The notes beneath the pieces were generated by a model. That model did no database searches, was not told the DNA's origin, and saw nothing but the letters and a program-made list of their open reading frames with translations. DNA of 64,000 nt from Rhodococcoides kyotonense (lineage in GTDB: Bacteria > Actinomycetota > Actinomycetes > Mycobacteriales > Mycobacteriaceae), in the NCBI RefSeq assembly GCF_900188125.1, contig NZ_FZOW01000011.1, positions 1 through 64,000 on the forward strand, in the 5' to 3' direction. Position 1 is the stretch's first letter, and every line of letters begins with the position of its first letter. A program made the translations under genes and the position numbers. Of the stretch, positions 55,937 to 63,742 are shown in pieces.

Positions 55937-56978
55937 ACGCCTCGCCACAGCACTGAGCGCAGAGCAGCGTGCTGCACTCTTCGCCGGCGTACCCCAGTCC
56001 CCCGGCGCACCCAAGCCCGACCCGACTCTCGTCGTCGACGGAGTGTCTCGAACGTTCGGCGGCCTCAAAGCTGTCGATGTCGCACACCTCGAAATTCAAC
56101 GAGGCTGCATCACAGGGCTCATCGGGCCCAACGGCGCGGGCAAGACGACGTTGTTCAACCTGCTCACCGGATTCGATCGACCCGATACCGGCACCTGGTC
56201 CATGGACGGGCAGTCTCTCGGCCGCATGCATCCGCACCAGGTCGCCCGCAAAGGCGTCGTGCGCACATTCCAGTTGACGAAGGCTCTGTCGAAACTGACT
56301 GTGCTGGACAATGTTCGACTCGGAGCCACCGGGCAGCGTGGTGAACGCATCGTCAACACACTGATGCCCTGGACCTGGAAGAAGCAGGAAAAGGAGATCA
56401 CCGAACGCGCCTACCACCTCCTCGAACGCTTCAAGCTCGACGCGAAGGCCGACGACCTCGCCGGTTCCATGTCCGGTGGTCAACGCAAGTTGCTGGAGAT
56501 GGCACGCGCACTGATGACCGACCCTTCGGTCGTGATGCTCGACGAACCGATGGCAGGAGTGAATCCTGCTCTGACACAGAGCCTTCTCGGACATATCAAG
56601 TCGTTGCGCGACGACGGGATGACGGTGGTGTTCGTCGAACACGACATGGACGTCATCCGCGACATCAGCGACTGGGTCGTCGTCATGGCGCAAGGCAGCG
56701 TCATCGCCGAGTCGACCCCAGCGGATCTGTCGAACAACGGCGCGGTCGTCGACGCCTACCTCGGCAGTCACCACGACCAGGCGCTCGAATTCGACGAGAA
56801 CGGCAATCCGGTCGGTGCCACCGCGGAATTGGCGGAAGCGTTGGAGCAGGCCGAGGCAGAAGAGCTCGAAGCGGGCGGCGATCTGTCCGAGCCGGAGTTC
56901 GTCGCACCGTCGGACGTGTCGCCCACAGGCGTCACACCGGTGACGGGCAAGCACGCCAAGGGAGAAGACACGAAGTGA
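55929..56978 (+). CDS. livG: Branched-chain amino-acid ABC ATP-binding protein LivG
   Basis: ATPase subunit, 349 residues. Walker A LIGPNGAGKTTLFNLLTGF near residue 65, signature MSGGQRKLLEMARAL, Walker B VVMLDEPMAGVNP, H-loop VEHDMDVIRD. A typical LivG has about 255-285 residues. Here about 35 extra at the N-terminus and an acidic tail of about 65 residues (LAEALEQAEAEELEAGGD and on) are added. The tail's role is unknown. It overlaps both neighbours. Confidence 0.93.
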   Translation: MPERLATALSAEQRAALFAGVPQSPGAPKPDPTLVVDGVSRTFGGLKAVDVAHLEIQRGCITGLIGPNGAGKTTLFNLLTGFDRPDTGTWSMDGQSLGRMHPHQVARKGVVRTFQLTKALSKLTVLDNVRLGATGQRGERIVNTLMPWTWKKQEKEITERAYHLLERFKLDAKADDLAGSMSGGQRKLLEMARALMTDPSVVMLDEPMAGVNPALTQSLLGHIKSLRDDGMTVVFVEHDMDVIRDISDWVVVMAQGSVIAESTPADLSNNGAVVDAYLGSHHDQALEFDENGNPVGATAELAEALEQAEAEELEAGGDLSEPEFVAPSDVSPTGVTPVTGKHAKGEDTK

Positions 56979-57784
56979 GCGAACCCAGTACCGAAAAACT
57001 GACACCGGCCGAATTCGCTGCGACGCCTGCCGAACACACGCGGCTGGCAGAAGGCGCCCTGGTTCGAGCCGACAATCTGGTGGCCGGCTACATCCCCGGC
57101 GTCAACATCTTGAACGAGTGCAACTTCTTCCTGAGGGACGGCGAGATCGTCGGCATCATCGGGCCGAACGGTGCAGGTAAGTCGACACTGCTCAAAACCC
57201 TGTTCGGCCTGATACCGGTGCGCGAAGGCTCGGTGAAACTCCGCGGTGACAACATCACGTCCGCCGAAGCGCACGTACTCGTCACCAAGGGCGTCGGCTA
57301 TGTGCCCCAGACCCAGAACGTGTTTCCGTCGCTGACCATCGAAGAGAACCTCGAAATGGGAATCTACCTGCGTCCCAAGAAGTTCGCAGAAAGATTCGAG
57401 TTCGTCAGCGAGTTGTTCCCTCTCCTCGGCGAGCGCAAGAAGGTCAAGGCCGGTGCACTGTCCGGCGGCGAGCGGCAGATGGTCGCGATGGGACGGGCTC
57501 TGATGATGGAACCGTCCGTCCTTCTGCTCGACGAGCCGTCGGCAGGTCTGTCGCCGATGTTCCAGGACGAAGTGTTCATCCGCTGCAAGAAGATCAACGC
57601 GACGGGCGTGTCGATCATCATGGTCGAGCAGAACGCTCGCCGATGCCTGCAGATCTGCGACCGCGGATACGTTCTCGATCAGGGCCGAAATGCGTACACG
57701 GACACCGGAACCAACCTCATGAACGACCCCAAGGTCATCGAGCTCTACCTCGGCACCCTGGCCGGAAGCAACGAGAAGAAGTAA
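56975..57784 (+). CDS. livF: Branched-chain amino-acid ABC ATP-binding protein LivF
   Basis: Second ATPase, 269 residues. It has IIGPNGAGKSTLLKTLFGL, VPQTQNVFPSLTIEENLEMG, LSGGERQMVAMGRALMMEP, LLLDEPSAGLSP and MVEQNARRCLQI, the LivF pattern. About 30 N-terminal residues precede the ABC core. GTG 56975 overlaps livG by 4 nt. It is the last gene of the operon and is followed by a repeat region and a very strong terminator. Confidence 0.94.
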   Translation: MSEPSTEKLTPAEFAATPAEHTRLAEGALVRADNLVAGYIPGVNILNECNFFLRDGEIVGIIGPNGAGKSTLLKTLFGLIPVREGSVKLRGDNITSAEAHVLVTKGVGYVPQTQNVFPSLTIEENLEMGIYLRPKKFAERFEFVSELFPLLGERKKVKAGALSGGERQMVAMGRALMMEPSVLLLDEPSAGLSPMFQDEVFIRCKKINATGVSIIMVEQNARRCLQICDRGYVLDQGRNAYTDTGTNLMNDPKVIELYLGTLAGSNEKK

Positions 57785-57801
57785 GCCTGGTTCGGCCGGC
57801 A

Positions 57802-58038
57802 GGTTCGGAGCGAGGGTGACATTCGGTCACTCAGAGTGAGCGAGGGGCGCCTTCGCTCCGCCTGGAGGGGTGGCCGGTTCGGAGCGAGGGTGACATTCGG
57901 TCACTCAGAGTGAGCGAGGGGCGCCTTCGCTCCGTCTGGCGGGGTGGCCGGTTCGGAGCGAGGGTGACATCCGGTCACTCAGAGTGAGCGAGGGCGTCAT
58001 TCGGTCACTCAGAGTGAGCGAGGGCGACATTCGGTCAC
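57802..58038 (+). repeat. Tandem repeat array between livF and livK
   Basis: A 74-bp unit begins at 57802, 57876 and 57950. The third copy gives way to 30-bp sub-repeats (57961-57990, 57991-58020, partial 58021-58038). Each unit carries two dyads, GTGAC-N5-GTCAC and TCACTC-A-GAGTGA, that share bases and can pair in alternative ways. The 326-nt gap 57785-58110 contains only this array and the terminator; a minus-strand frame across it encodes a trivial 10-residue periodicity and is not a gene. Confidence 0.9.
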
Positions 58039-58057
58039 CAGGAACCCCAGACCCGAG

Positions 58058-58104
58058 AACGAGTAGAGCCCCGATCCGCTGAGCGGATCGGGGCTCTACT
58101 CGTT
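58058..58104. terminator. Bidirectional terminator with a 22-bp perfect stem
   Basis: 58058-58079 pairs perfectly with 58083-58104, closing on a TGA loop. It lies between convergent livF and livK, 6 nt past the livK stop. It is the longest perfect hairpin in the window. Confidence 0.8.
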
Positions 58105-58110
58105 GGTGCT

Positions 58111-59451
58111 TCACTCGCCGACGACAATGTACCCGTCGGTCGTGAGCGTGTTGTCCGGTCCGAAGACCAGGTTGCCGTACGAACCCGTCGCGGGCTCACC
58201 AGCGTCACTGAAGTTCAGCGCACCGGTGACACCGTCGTAGTCGATGTCGGTGCCTGCCTGGACGAGCGGGAGGCACTGTGCGTACGTCGTGCACTTCTCG
58301 CCGTCCTTGGTGACGCTGTTGATGTTCGCAGCGATGTCGGTACCTGCCGTCGACTTCGCCTGCTCCGCAGCGAGCGCCGAGATGATGACCGCGTCGTAGG
58401 ACTCACCGGCGTAGTTGAAGTCCACCAGTGCGGGATCGACTGTCTTGAGGCGATCCTGGAACGCCGTACCCACATCGGTGAGCGGCGTCGTGCCACGCAT
58501 CGTGTCGAGCAGGCCTGCTGCGACGGACTCGCCGAGCGCGTTACCCATGTTGCCGTCCACGCCGTAGACCAACGTGCCGTCGGACGGGCCGATGCCCACC
58601 TCGTGCATACGCGTGATGATCTTCGCCGACTCCTCGAAGCCGATGATGGCCACCGCGTCGGGCGCGAAGGTCTTCACGTCGTCGACCTCGGCGTTGAACG
58701 ACTGAGCGTTGGGATCGTAGATGATCTTCTGGATCTGGTCCGACGGGATACCCGCGGCTTCGAGGTTCTCGACCGTGTTGGTCGCGAGGCCGGTTCCGTA
58801 CGGATCGTTCAGTGCGAGAATGGAAACGCGCTGTGCGCCATCCTCGGCGATGAGCTGCGACAATGCCTGTGCCTGCAGAACATCCGTCGGTGCGGTGCGG
58901 AAGTACTGGCCCTTGTCCGGGTAGCAGACGAACTGATCGGACGTGTTGGCGGGCGAGAACTGAACGACGCCCGCGCTCGCGATCTTGTCGATCACCTTCA
59001 GCGACACCGAGGACGATGCGGCTCCGACGATGACGTCGGCGCCACCGGCGAGGAGACGGTCGACGGTGGTGTTGGCGGTGTCCGTGGTCGTGTCGCCCGA
59101 GTCACCGGGGATCAGCTGAACCGGCTGATTCAGAACGCCACCGGCTGCATTGACCTCGTCGACGGCGAGTCGAACACCGGCGACCTCCGGCGGTCCGAGG
59201 AATGCGAGGCTACCGGTTTCGGGAAGCAGCGTTCCCACGACCAGAGGCGTCGTGACCGGGGTTGCTCCCGCCGTTGCCTGATCGGGTGTGCAGTCGGTCG
59301 ACACTGTTGTCTCTTCCGCTGCCGAACTTCCACCGCTGGCAGAGCTGGTGCTGTCACCCGAGGAGGAATCATCGCTCGAAGAACAGCCGAACAGCGCCAA
59401 TGACGCAGCACCCAGCACCGCAGCCGTGCGGACATAGGTCCGTTTTGCCAT
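58111..59451 (-). CDS. livK: Branched-chain amino-acid ABC substrate-binding lipoprotein LivK
   Basis: Extracellular binding protein for the LivHMGF importer. The 446-residue precursor has a signal peptide with lipobox LFGC (Cys at about 23), a Ser-rich linker, and a type I periplasmic-binding fold: VVGTLLPETGSLAFLGPPEVAGVRLAVDEVNAAGG (in parts), VIVGAASSSVSLKVID, YFRTAPTDVLQAQAL and NYAGESYDAVIISALA. Transcribed towards livF, so it has its own promoter. AAGGAG lies within a perfect TTGATCGATCAA palindrome just upstream of ATG 59451. Confidence 0.92.
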   Translation of the reverse strand: MAKRTYVRTAAVLGAASLALFGCSSSDDSSSGDSTSSASGGSSAAEETTVSTDCTPDQATAGATPVTTPLVVGTLLPETGSLAFLGPPEVAGVRLAVDEVNAAGGVLNQPVQLIPGDSGDTTTDTANTTVDRLLAGGADVIVGAASSSVSLKVIDKIASAGVVQFSPANTSDQFVCYPDKGQYFRTAPTDVLQAQALSQLIAEDGAQRVSILALNDPYGTGLATNTVENLEAAGIPSDQIQKIIYDPNAQSFNAEVDDVKTFAPDAVAIIGFEESAKIITRMHEVGIGPSDGTLVYGVDGNMGNALGESVAAGLLDTMRGTTPLTDVGTAFQDRLKTVDPALVDFNYAGESYDAVIISALAAEQAKSTAGTDIAANINSVTKDGEKCTTYAQCLPLVQAGTDIDYDGVTGALNFSDAGEPATGSYGNLVFGPDNTLTTDGYIVVGE

Positions 59452-59462
59452 CTAGGGTCTCC

Positions 59463-59501
59463 TTGATCGATCAAAAGATGAAGCGCACGACTGTCGTGCG
59501 C
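59463..59501 (-). promoter_or_regulatory. Two dyads in the livK leader
   Basis: TTGATCGATCAA (59463-59474) overlaps the livK ribosome-binding site, and GCGCACGACTGTCGTGCGC (59483-59501) is a perfect 9-1-9 inverted repeat just upstream. The first could hide the ribosome site; the second could be an operator or an RNA hairpin. A TAGCGT -10-like element lies at 59518-59523. Confidence 0.45.
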
Positions 59502-59623
59502 CCCATGTGTGGATCAGACGCTAGCTGTCCGAATCGATCTGCGAAGGGCGAGAACATGGCTCGTGACCTGACTGTGACCTGACGGGCCGAAGATTTACAC
59601 CGCCGTAGCGTGGGACCGAGAAA

Positions 59624-60241
59624 TCACGACTCTTTTGGGGCGTCGAGCGTCTCGATGATGACCTCTGCGACAGCCTTCATCGTCGTCCGTCGGTCCATGG
59701 CCGCGCGCTGAATCCACTTGAACGCCTGCGGCTCTGTGAGCGATTGCGATTCCATGAGTTTGCCCTTGGCGCGCTCGATCAACTTCCGAGTCTCGAGCCG
59801 CTCCTGCAGATCTGCGATTTCACTCTCGAGCGACGAGATCTCGGTGTACCGACTCGCAGCGAGTTCGACGGCGGGCATCAGGTCGGCTTTCGAGAACGGC
59901 TTCACGAGATACGCCATCGCACCGGCGTCGCGCGCTTTCTCCACCAACTCGCGTTGTGAGAATGCAGTGAGGATCACAACCGGGGCGATGCGCTTCTCGG
60001 CGATTTCCGACGCCGCATCGATGCCGTCACGTCGCGGCATCTTCACGTCCATGATCACCAGATCCGGACGAAGTTCGACCGCCAGGTCCACCGCCTGCTG
60101 GCCGTCGGCAGCTTCCCCGACGACCTCGTAGCCTTCCTCGCGCAGCATCTCCACCAGATCCAGGCGGATCAGCGATTCGTCCTCGGCCACCACGACACGG
60201 AGAGCGGGCTTGCCGCCCTCCTGTGCAACAGGAGCGTTCAT
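59624..60241 (-). CDS. pdtaR: ANTAR-domain response regulator (PdtaR-like)
   Basis: A 205-residue two-component regulator that acts on RNA. Residues 13-130 are a receiver domain (VVVAEDESLIRLDLVEML; phospho-acceptor Asp65 in LVIMDVKMPR; Lys in YLVKPFSKADL). Residues about 145-200 form an ANTAR RNA-binding domain (LIERAKGKLMESQSLTEPQAFKWIQ, in parts) that binds dual-hexaloop RNA and prevents terminators. It is the counterpart of Rv1626, whose partner kinase PdtaS is encoded elsewhere. ATG 60241 with AAGGAG upstream. Confidence 0.93.
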   Translation of the reverse strand: MNAPVAQEGGKPALRVVVAEDESLIRLDLVEMLREEGYEVVGEAADGQQAVDLAVELRPDLVIMDVKMPRRDGIDAASEIAEKRIAPVVILTAFSQRELVEKARDAGAMAYLVKPFSKADLMPAVELAASRYTEISSLESEIADLQERLETRKLIERAKGKLMESQSLTEPQAFKWIQRAAMDRRTTMKAVAEVIIETLDAPKES

Positions 60242-60349
60242 GTGTACCAGTCTCCTTCGACAAGTCATCGACCAGCGCAAACTACGCGCACGAGTATGCA
60301 TGCACGACACTTCCACCGAGCCGTTGAAGCCTTTGAAGGGTACCGGTGG

Positions 60350-60377
60350 TTGACCCCGTCGGCGCATCTTCTAAAGT
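60350..60377 (+). promoter_or_regulatory. Promoter of the tRNA gene (TTGACC-N16-TAAAGT)
   Basis: -35 TTGACC (60350-60355) and -10 TAAAGT (60372-60377) with 16 nt between. The transcript would start about 16 nt before the tRNA. It supports the tRNA being an expressed single-gene unit. Confidence 0.6.
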
Positions 60378-60399
60378 AGTGAACCGCAAGCCAACGCCA

Positions 60400-60476
60400 G
60401 CCCCCGTATCCCAATTGGCAGAGGAAACGGATTCAAAACCCGTACAGTGTCAGTTCGAGTCTGACCGGGGGCACCA
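60400..60476 (+). tRNA. tRNA-Leu (CAA), short variable arm, CCA encoded
   Basis: The acceptor stem GCCCCCG/CGGGGGC (60400-60406 / 60466-60472) is perfect, the discriminator is A, and CCA is encoded. The T arm GTCAG-TTCGAGT-CTGAC is perfect. The D arm has a 3-bp TCC/GGA stem. The anticodon loop TTCAAAA gives anticodon CAA (60434-60436), with an A-C mismatch closing the loop. The variable region is only 5 nt (60444-60448), whereas bacterial tRNA-Leu normally has a long variable arm. Confidence 0.85.
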
Positions 60477-60504
60477 CGATCACCACCGAGAAATACGCGA
60501 GTCG

Positions 60505-61476
60505 TCAAGACACCAGGGACATCTCGCCCCGTCGACGAACACTTCCCGGTGACACTCCGAGCACTCTCTTGAACGCACGCGCGAACGCAGCTTCCGACTC
60601 GTAACCCGATCGCCTCGCCGACTCGGCCACTGTGATGTCCGTGGATCGCAGAAGGTCATGAGCCGTCTGCATTCGCCAGCGGGCAAGGTATTTCATCGGC
60701 GTCTCCCCCACCATCGACGTGAATCTCGCAGCGAATGCGGATCGCGACATCGCCACCTCCGCGGCGAGTGACGCCACCGTCCACTGCCTGTCCGGGTTTC
60801 GGTGGATGAGCGCCAAAGCCGGCCCGACGCCTGGATCCTGCAATGCTCCGAGCCATCCGGTCCTGGCTGCGGGGTCGTGTTCGATCCAGTACCGCAGCGC
60901 CTGGATGACAAGGATGTCCGACAATCGGGTGATGACGGCCTCGCCGCCCGGTCGGAGCGAACGCGCCTCGTCGGCGACGAGTCCCAGCGTGCTGTGCATC
61001 CAGGAAAGATGGGGCGTCGGTACGGATTCGACGACGATCAGTGGCGGAAGCGAACGGATCAGCTGCACCGCCGACGGATGGTCGAGACGGACTGCCCCAC
61101 AGATCATGGTCGTCGACTCTCCCCCACCGCCGTGCCGTACGACGGCGTACCGATCGCTGACGTAGTCGTGCGGGAGGTCGTGGACGATGGGTGCGGTCGC
61201 GCTCGCGGCCACATCGCTCGCCAGAGTGTGGCCCAAACCATGTGGCACAAGAGCGAATTCACCGGGGACGAGGTACCTGGGCGACGCACCGTCGACGTCC
61301 AGGCGACATCTGCCCTCGGTGACGACGTGGAACCACATGCAGTCGTCCATCCTCGGCATGTCGAGCCCCCACGGCTCGGACAGTTCGGACCGGCAGTAGA
61401 ACGCGCCCGTCATGCGCAGAAAATGCAGGGCCTCGCCGAGTGGATCCGGCGTCGCCCACGGGTCTTGTCCTCTCAT
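60505..61476 (-). CDS. AraC family transcriptional regulator (cupin_6 type)
   Basis: A 323-residue regulator. The N-terminal AraC-binding-like cupin (cupin_6) includes WGLDMPRMDDCMWFHVVTEGRC (two parts), DGASPRYLVPGEFALVPHG. The C-terminal AraC domain has VASLAAEVAMSRSAFAARFTS and ITVAESARRSGYESEAAFARAF. ATG 61476 lies 6 nt after TACGAT (61483-61488) without a Shine-Dalgarno sequence, so it may be leaderless; an ATG at 61533 is the alternative. It is divergent from the DUF1772 gene, a likely target. Confidence 0.88.
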   Translation of the reverse strand: MRGQDPWATPDPLGEALHFLRMTGAFYCRSELSEPWGLDMPRMDDCMWFHVVTEGRCRLDVDGASPRYLVPGEFALVPHGLGHTLASDVAASATAPIVHDLPHDYVSDRYAVVRHGGGGESTTMICGAVRLDHPSAVQLIRSLPPLIVVESVPTPHLSWMHSTLGLVADEARSLRPGGEAVITRLSDILVIQALRYWIEHDPAARTGWLGALQDPGVGPALALIHRNPDRQWTVASLAAEVAMSRSAFAARFTSMVGETPMKYLARWRMQTAHDLLRSTDITVAESARRSGYESEAAFARAFKRVLGVSPGSVRRRGEMSLVS

Positions 61477-61592
61477 GTTCCGATCGTACGACCGAGCTGG
61501 ACGAACGAGCATGGAACCGAGATCGACGGGCATGGATAGTCCACCGACACAGCGCGATGCTGGAGGACATCACCCCCGAGGAGGGATTCACC

Positions 61593-62072
61593 ATGATCGA
61601 ACGACTCGCAGCGGTATCGACGACGGTCGCCGCGATCGGATGCGGCATCACGGCGGGAGTTCTGCTCGCGTTCTCGGTGAGCGTCATGCCGGCTCTGCGA
61701 TCGCAACCACCGGCGTCTGCGGCGTCGTCGATGCAGCAGATGAACGTCGCGATCGTCTCGCCCGTGTTCATGACGGTGTTCCTGGGCAGTGCTGCGGCGG
61801 CCACCGTCGCCGCCGTCACGACGTGGATGTCGCACGGCGACGCGGCAATTACCGTCACCGTCGGTGCGGCGCTGTTCGTGATCGGCTGTTTCCTGGTCAC
61901 GATCGTCGTGAACGTTCCTCTCAACGACGCATTGGCAGTGGCTGATCCGCAGACCGACGGCGGTCTCGAAACGTGGTCCACCTACCTGACGCGGTGGACT
62001 CGTTGGAATCATGCACGAACCGTCGCCGCGATCGCGGCCTGCGCGGCATTGACGGTCGCCGTGCGACGTTAG
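61593..62072 (+). CDS. DUF1772 (anthrone oxygenase-like) membrane protein
   Basis: A 159-residue protein with four membrane segments: VSTTVAAIGCGITAGVLLAF, a helix near VSPVFMTVFLGSAAAATVAA, ITVTVGAALFVIGCFLVTIV, and a C-terminal HARTVAAIAACAALTVAV. The loop NVPLNDALA and W-rich RWTRWNHARTV are DUF1772 marks. Function in bacteria is unknown. ATG 61593 follows GAGGAGGG. It is divergent from the AraC gene, which may control it. Confidence 0.85.
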   Translation: MIERLAAVSTTVAAIGCGITAGVLLAFSVSVMPALRSQPPASAASSMQQMNVAIVSPVFMTVFLGSAAAATVAAVTTWMSHGDAAITVTVGAALFVIGCFLVTIVVNVPLNDALAVADPQTDGGLETWSTYLTRWTRWNHARTVAAIAACAALTVAVRR

Positions 62073-62266
62073 ATCTCGGGGTCGGCTGCTGCCTGCCGCC
62101 TGGACTCGATCTCCTGCTCGAATGCCGAGATCAAGCGGTCTGCCTCGGCTACTGCTGCGTCGTCTGCACCTTCGTCCATCGACTGGTCGCGACCGCGTCG
62201 AAGTGCGGCCAGTTCTGCGTCGAGTTCATGATTGTCGAGTACTCGTGGATCCAACATGGTCTCCAT
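62069..62266 (-). CDS. Small hypothetical protein, probably helical
   Basis: A 65-residue acidic protein, METMLDPRVLDNHELDAE onward, with a long helical core (AELAALRRGRDQSM, AVAEADRLISAFEQEIESRR). No family recognised. ATG 62266 follows AAGG; ATG 62257 (with GGAG) is possible. Its stop overlaps that of the convergent DUF1772 gene by 4 nt. Confidence 0.65.
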   Translation of the reverse strand: METMLDPRVLDNHELDAELAALRRGRDQSMDEGADDAAVAEADRLISAFEQEIESRRQAAADPEI

Positions 62267-62323
62267 TGTCCGCCTTCGACAGCCGAACTCGCGCGAGAAA
62301 CGCGGCGTGACATTGTAGGCACG

Positions 62324-62821
62324 GTGAGCACCGTGCACAGCTTCCCGCCGATCGTCGACCACGACGCACACACGTTGATCCTGGGATCGATGCCGGGCGT
62401 CGCGTCATTGGCCGCGAATCAGTACTACGCGCATCCGCGAAACTCGTTCTGGCCGATCATGGGAGACCTGTTCGGCGCCGTACCGTCCGTTCCGTACCAC
62501 GAACGTGCCGCAGCACTGCGCCGTCACGGAATCGCTGTCTGGGATGTGTTGAAACTGTGTACGAGACACGGCAGCTTGGACTCCGCGATCGAGGAATCGT
62601 CCATCGTCGTCAACGATGTCGAGTCGATGATGCAGGAACACCCATCGATCGACCGAATCTTCTTCAACGGCGCGAAAGCCGAATCCAGCTTCCTCAGGTA
62701 CGTGGCACCCACGACGCAGTCGGCGACGTGTGTCCGGCTGCCGTCGACGAGCCCGGCACACGCGTCGATGTCGTACGAACGCAAACTCGACGCGTGGAAG
62801 GCCGTCGCCGACCGCGGCTGA
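62324..62821 (+). CDS. Hypoxanthine-DNA (deoxyinosine) glycosylase
   Basis: A 165-residue uracil-DNA-glycosylase superfamily protein of the hypoxanthine type (UDG family 6). It has LILGSMPGVASLAANQYYAHPRNSFWPIM (in parts) with the active-site Asn of the family, GIAVWDVLKLCTRHGSLDSAI, IFFNGAKAE and LPSTSPAHASM. It removes deaminated adenine. GTG 62324 is the best start before HSFPPIVDHDAHT. It is convergent with tesB. Confidence 0.87.
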   Translation: MSTVHSFPPIVDHDAHTLILGSMPGVASLAANQYYAHPRNSFWPIMGDLFGAVPSVPYHERAAALRRHGIAVWDVLKLCTRHGSLDSAIEESSIVVNDVESMMQEHPSIDRIFFNGAKAESSFLRYVAPTTQSATCVRLPSTSPAHASMSYERKLDAWKAVADRG

Positions 62822-62827
62822 GAACGG

Positions 62828-63742
62828 CTACTTCCTCGGGAAGTGCCGAATCAGGCCCTCCTGCACCACGGTTGCCAGCAGCAATCCGTCGACGGAGAAG
62901 AATCGTCCCGTCGCGAGGCCGCGCGAACCCGCCGCGACGGGCGACTCGGTGTCGTAGAGCGCCCAGTCGTCGAACCGGAACGGGCGATGGAACCAGATCG
63001 AGTGGTTGACCGTCGCAGCGACGATACGGTCGAAGCCCCACGACAGACCGTGAGTCGTGATGATGGAATCGAGCACCGTGGTGTCCGACGCGTATCCCAT
63101 GGTCGCGGCGTGGAAGATCGGGTCGTCGGGCAATTCGCCGTCGGCCTTCATCCAGACACGATTGTGGGTGAGCCGCTCCCCCGTCGTCTGCAGAATCCAC
63201 GCCGGATCGTTGGCGTAGCGCATGTCGATCGGTTTGAGAGCATCGACGAACATCTGTAGGCGATCCTCGTACCCGACGAAGTGATCTCCCAAGGGCGGCA
63301 ACGTGTCCGGGTACGGAACCTCGGGTAGTTCGACGCTGTGTTCCAGACCTTTTCCGAAGTCCTGGAACGCCGCGAGCATCACGAAGATCTCGTTGCCGTC
63401 CTGCAGCGCAGTGACCTGGCGATTGGCGAATGCTCGACCGTCGCGGTGCCGCGATACCTGGTACTCGATCGGCTTCTTGACGTCACCGCCTCGAATGAAG
63501 TGCGCATTGATCGCATGGACGTCACGCGACGTCCCCGTGACCGTGCGTCCCGCGGCGATCAACGCCTGCGAGACCAACTGGCCACCGAATGTGCGGCTGC
63601 CCACCTGGCGAGGATGCACCCCCCGGAACGTGTCCTCGCCGATCTCCTCGAGCTCGAGGAGCTCGAGGAGCGTCTGCAGATCCGTCTTGTCGGTCGTTCC
63701 CTCGGTCGCCGTCTCGGCGCCCGCTCCCCCCGCATCGGTCAC
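62828..63742 (-). CDS. tesB: acyl-CoA thioesterase II
   Basis: Hydrolyses medium/long acyl-CoA. The 304-residue double-hotdog protein has RTFGGQLVSQALIAAGRTV, NAHFIRGGDVKKPIEYQV, GMLAAFQ-like VMLAAFQDF, DHSIWFHRPFRFDDW-like NHSIWFHRPFRFDDW, and GRGLATG-like SRGLATGRFFSVDG at the end. GTG 63742 directly abuts the pyk stop, so the two are co-transcribed, as with Rv1618-Rv1617. Confidence 0.94.
   Translation of the reverse strand: MTDAGGAGAETATEGTTDKTDLQTLLELLELEEIGEDTFRGVHPRQVGSRTFGGQLVSQALIAAGRTVTGTSRDVHAINAHFIRGGDVKKPIEYQVSRHRDGRAFANRQVTALQDGNEIFVMLAAFQDFGKGLEHSVELPEVPYPDTLPPLGDHFVGYEDRLQMFVDALKPIDMRYANDPAWILQTTGERLTHNRVWMKADGELPDDPIFHAATMGYASDTTVLDSIITTHGLSWGFDRIVAATVNHSIWFHRPFRFDDWALYDTESPVAAGSRGLATGRFFSVDGLLLATVVQEGLIRHFPRK

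Noticed and set aside
57905..58114. 69-codon minus-strand ORF with repeated PSLTLSDRM
   Set aside because: The peptide repeat is only the 30-bp DNA sub-repeat read in frame; there is no ribosome site and the frame crosses the livK terminator.
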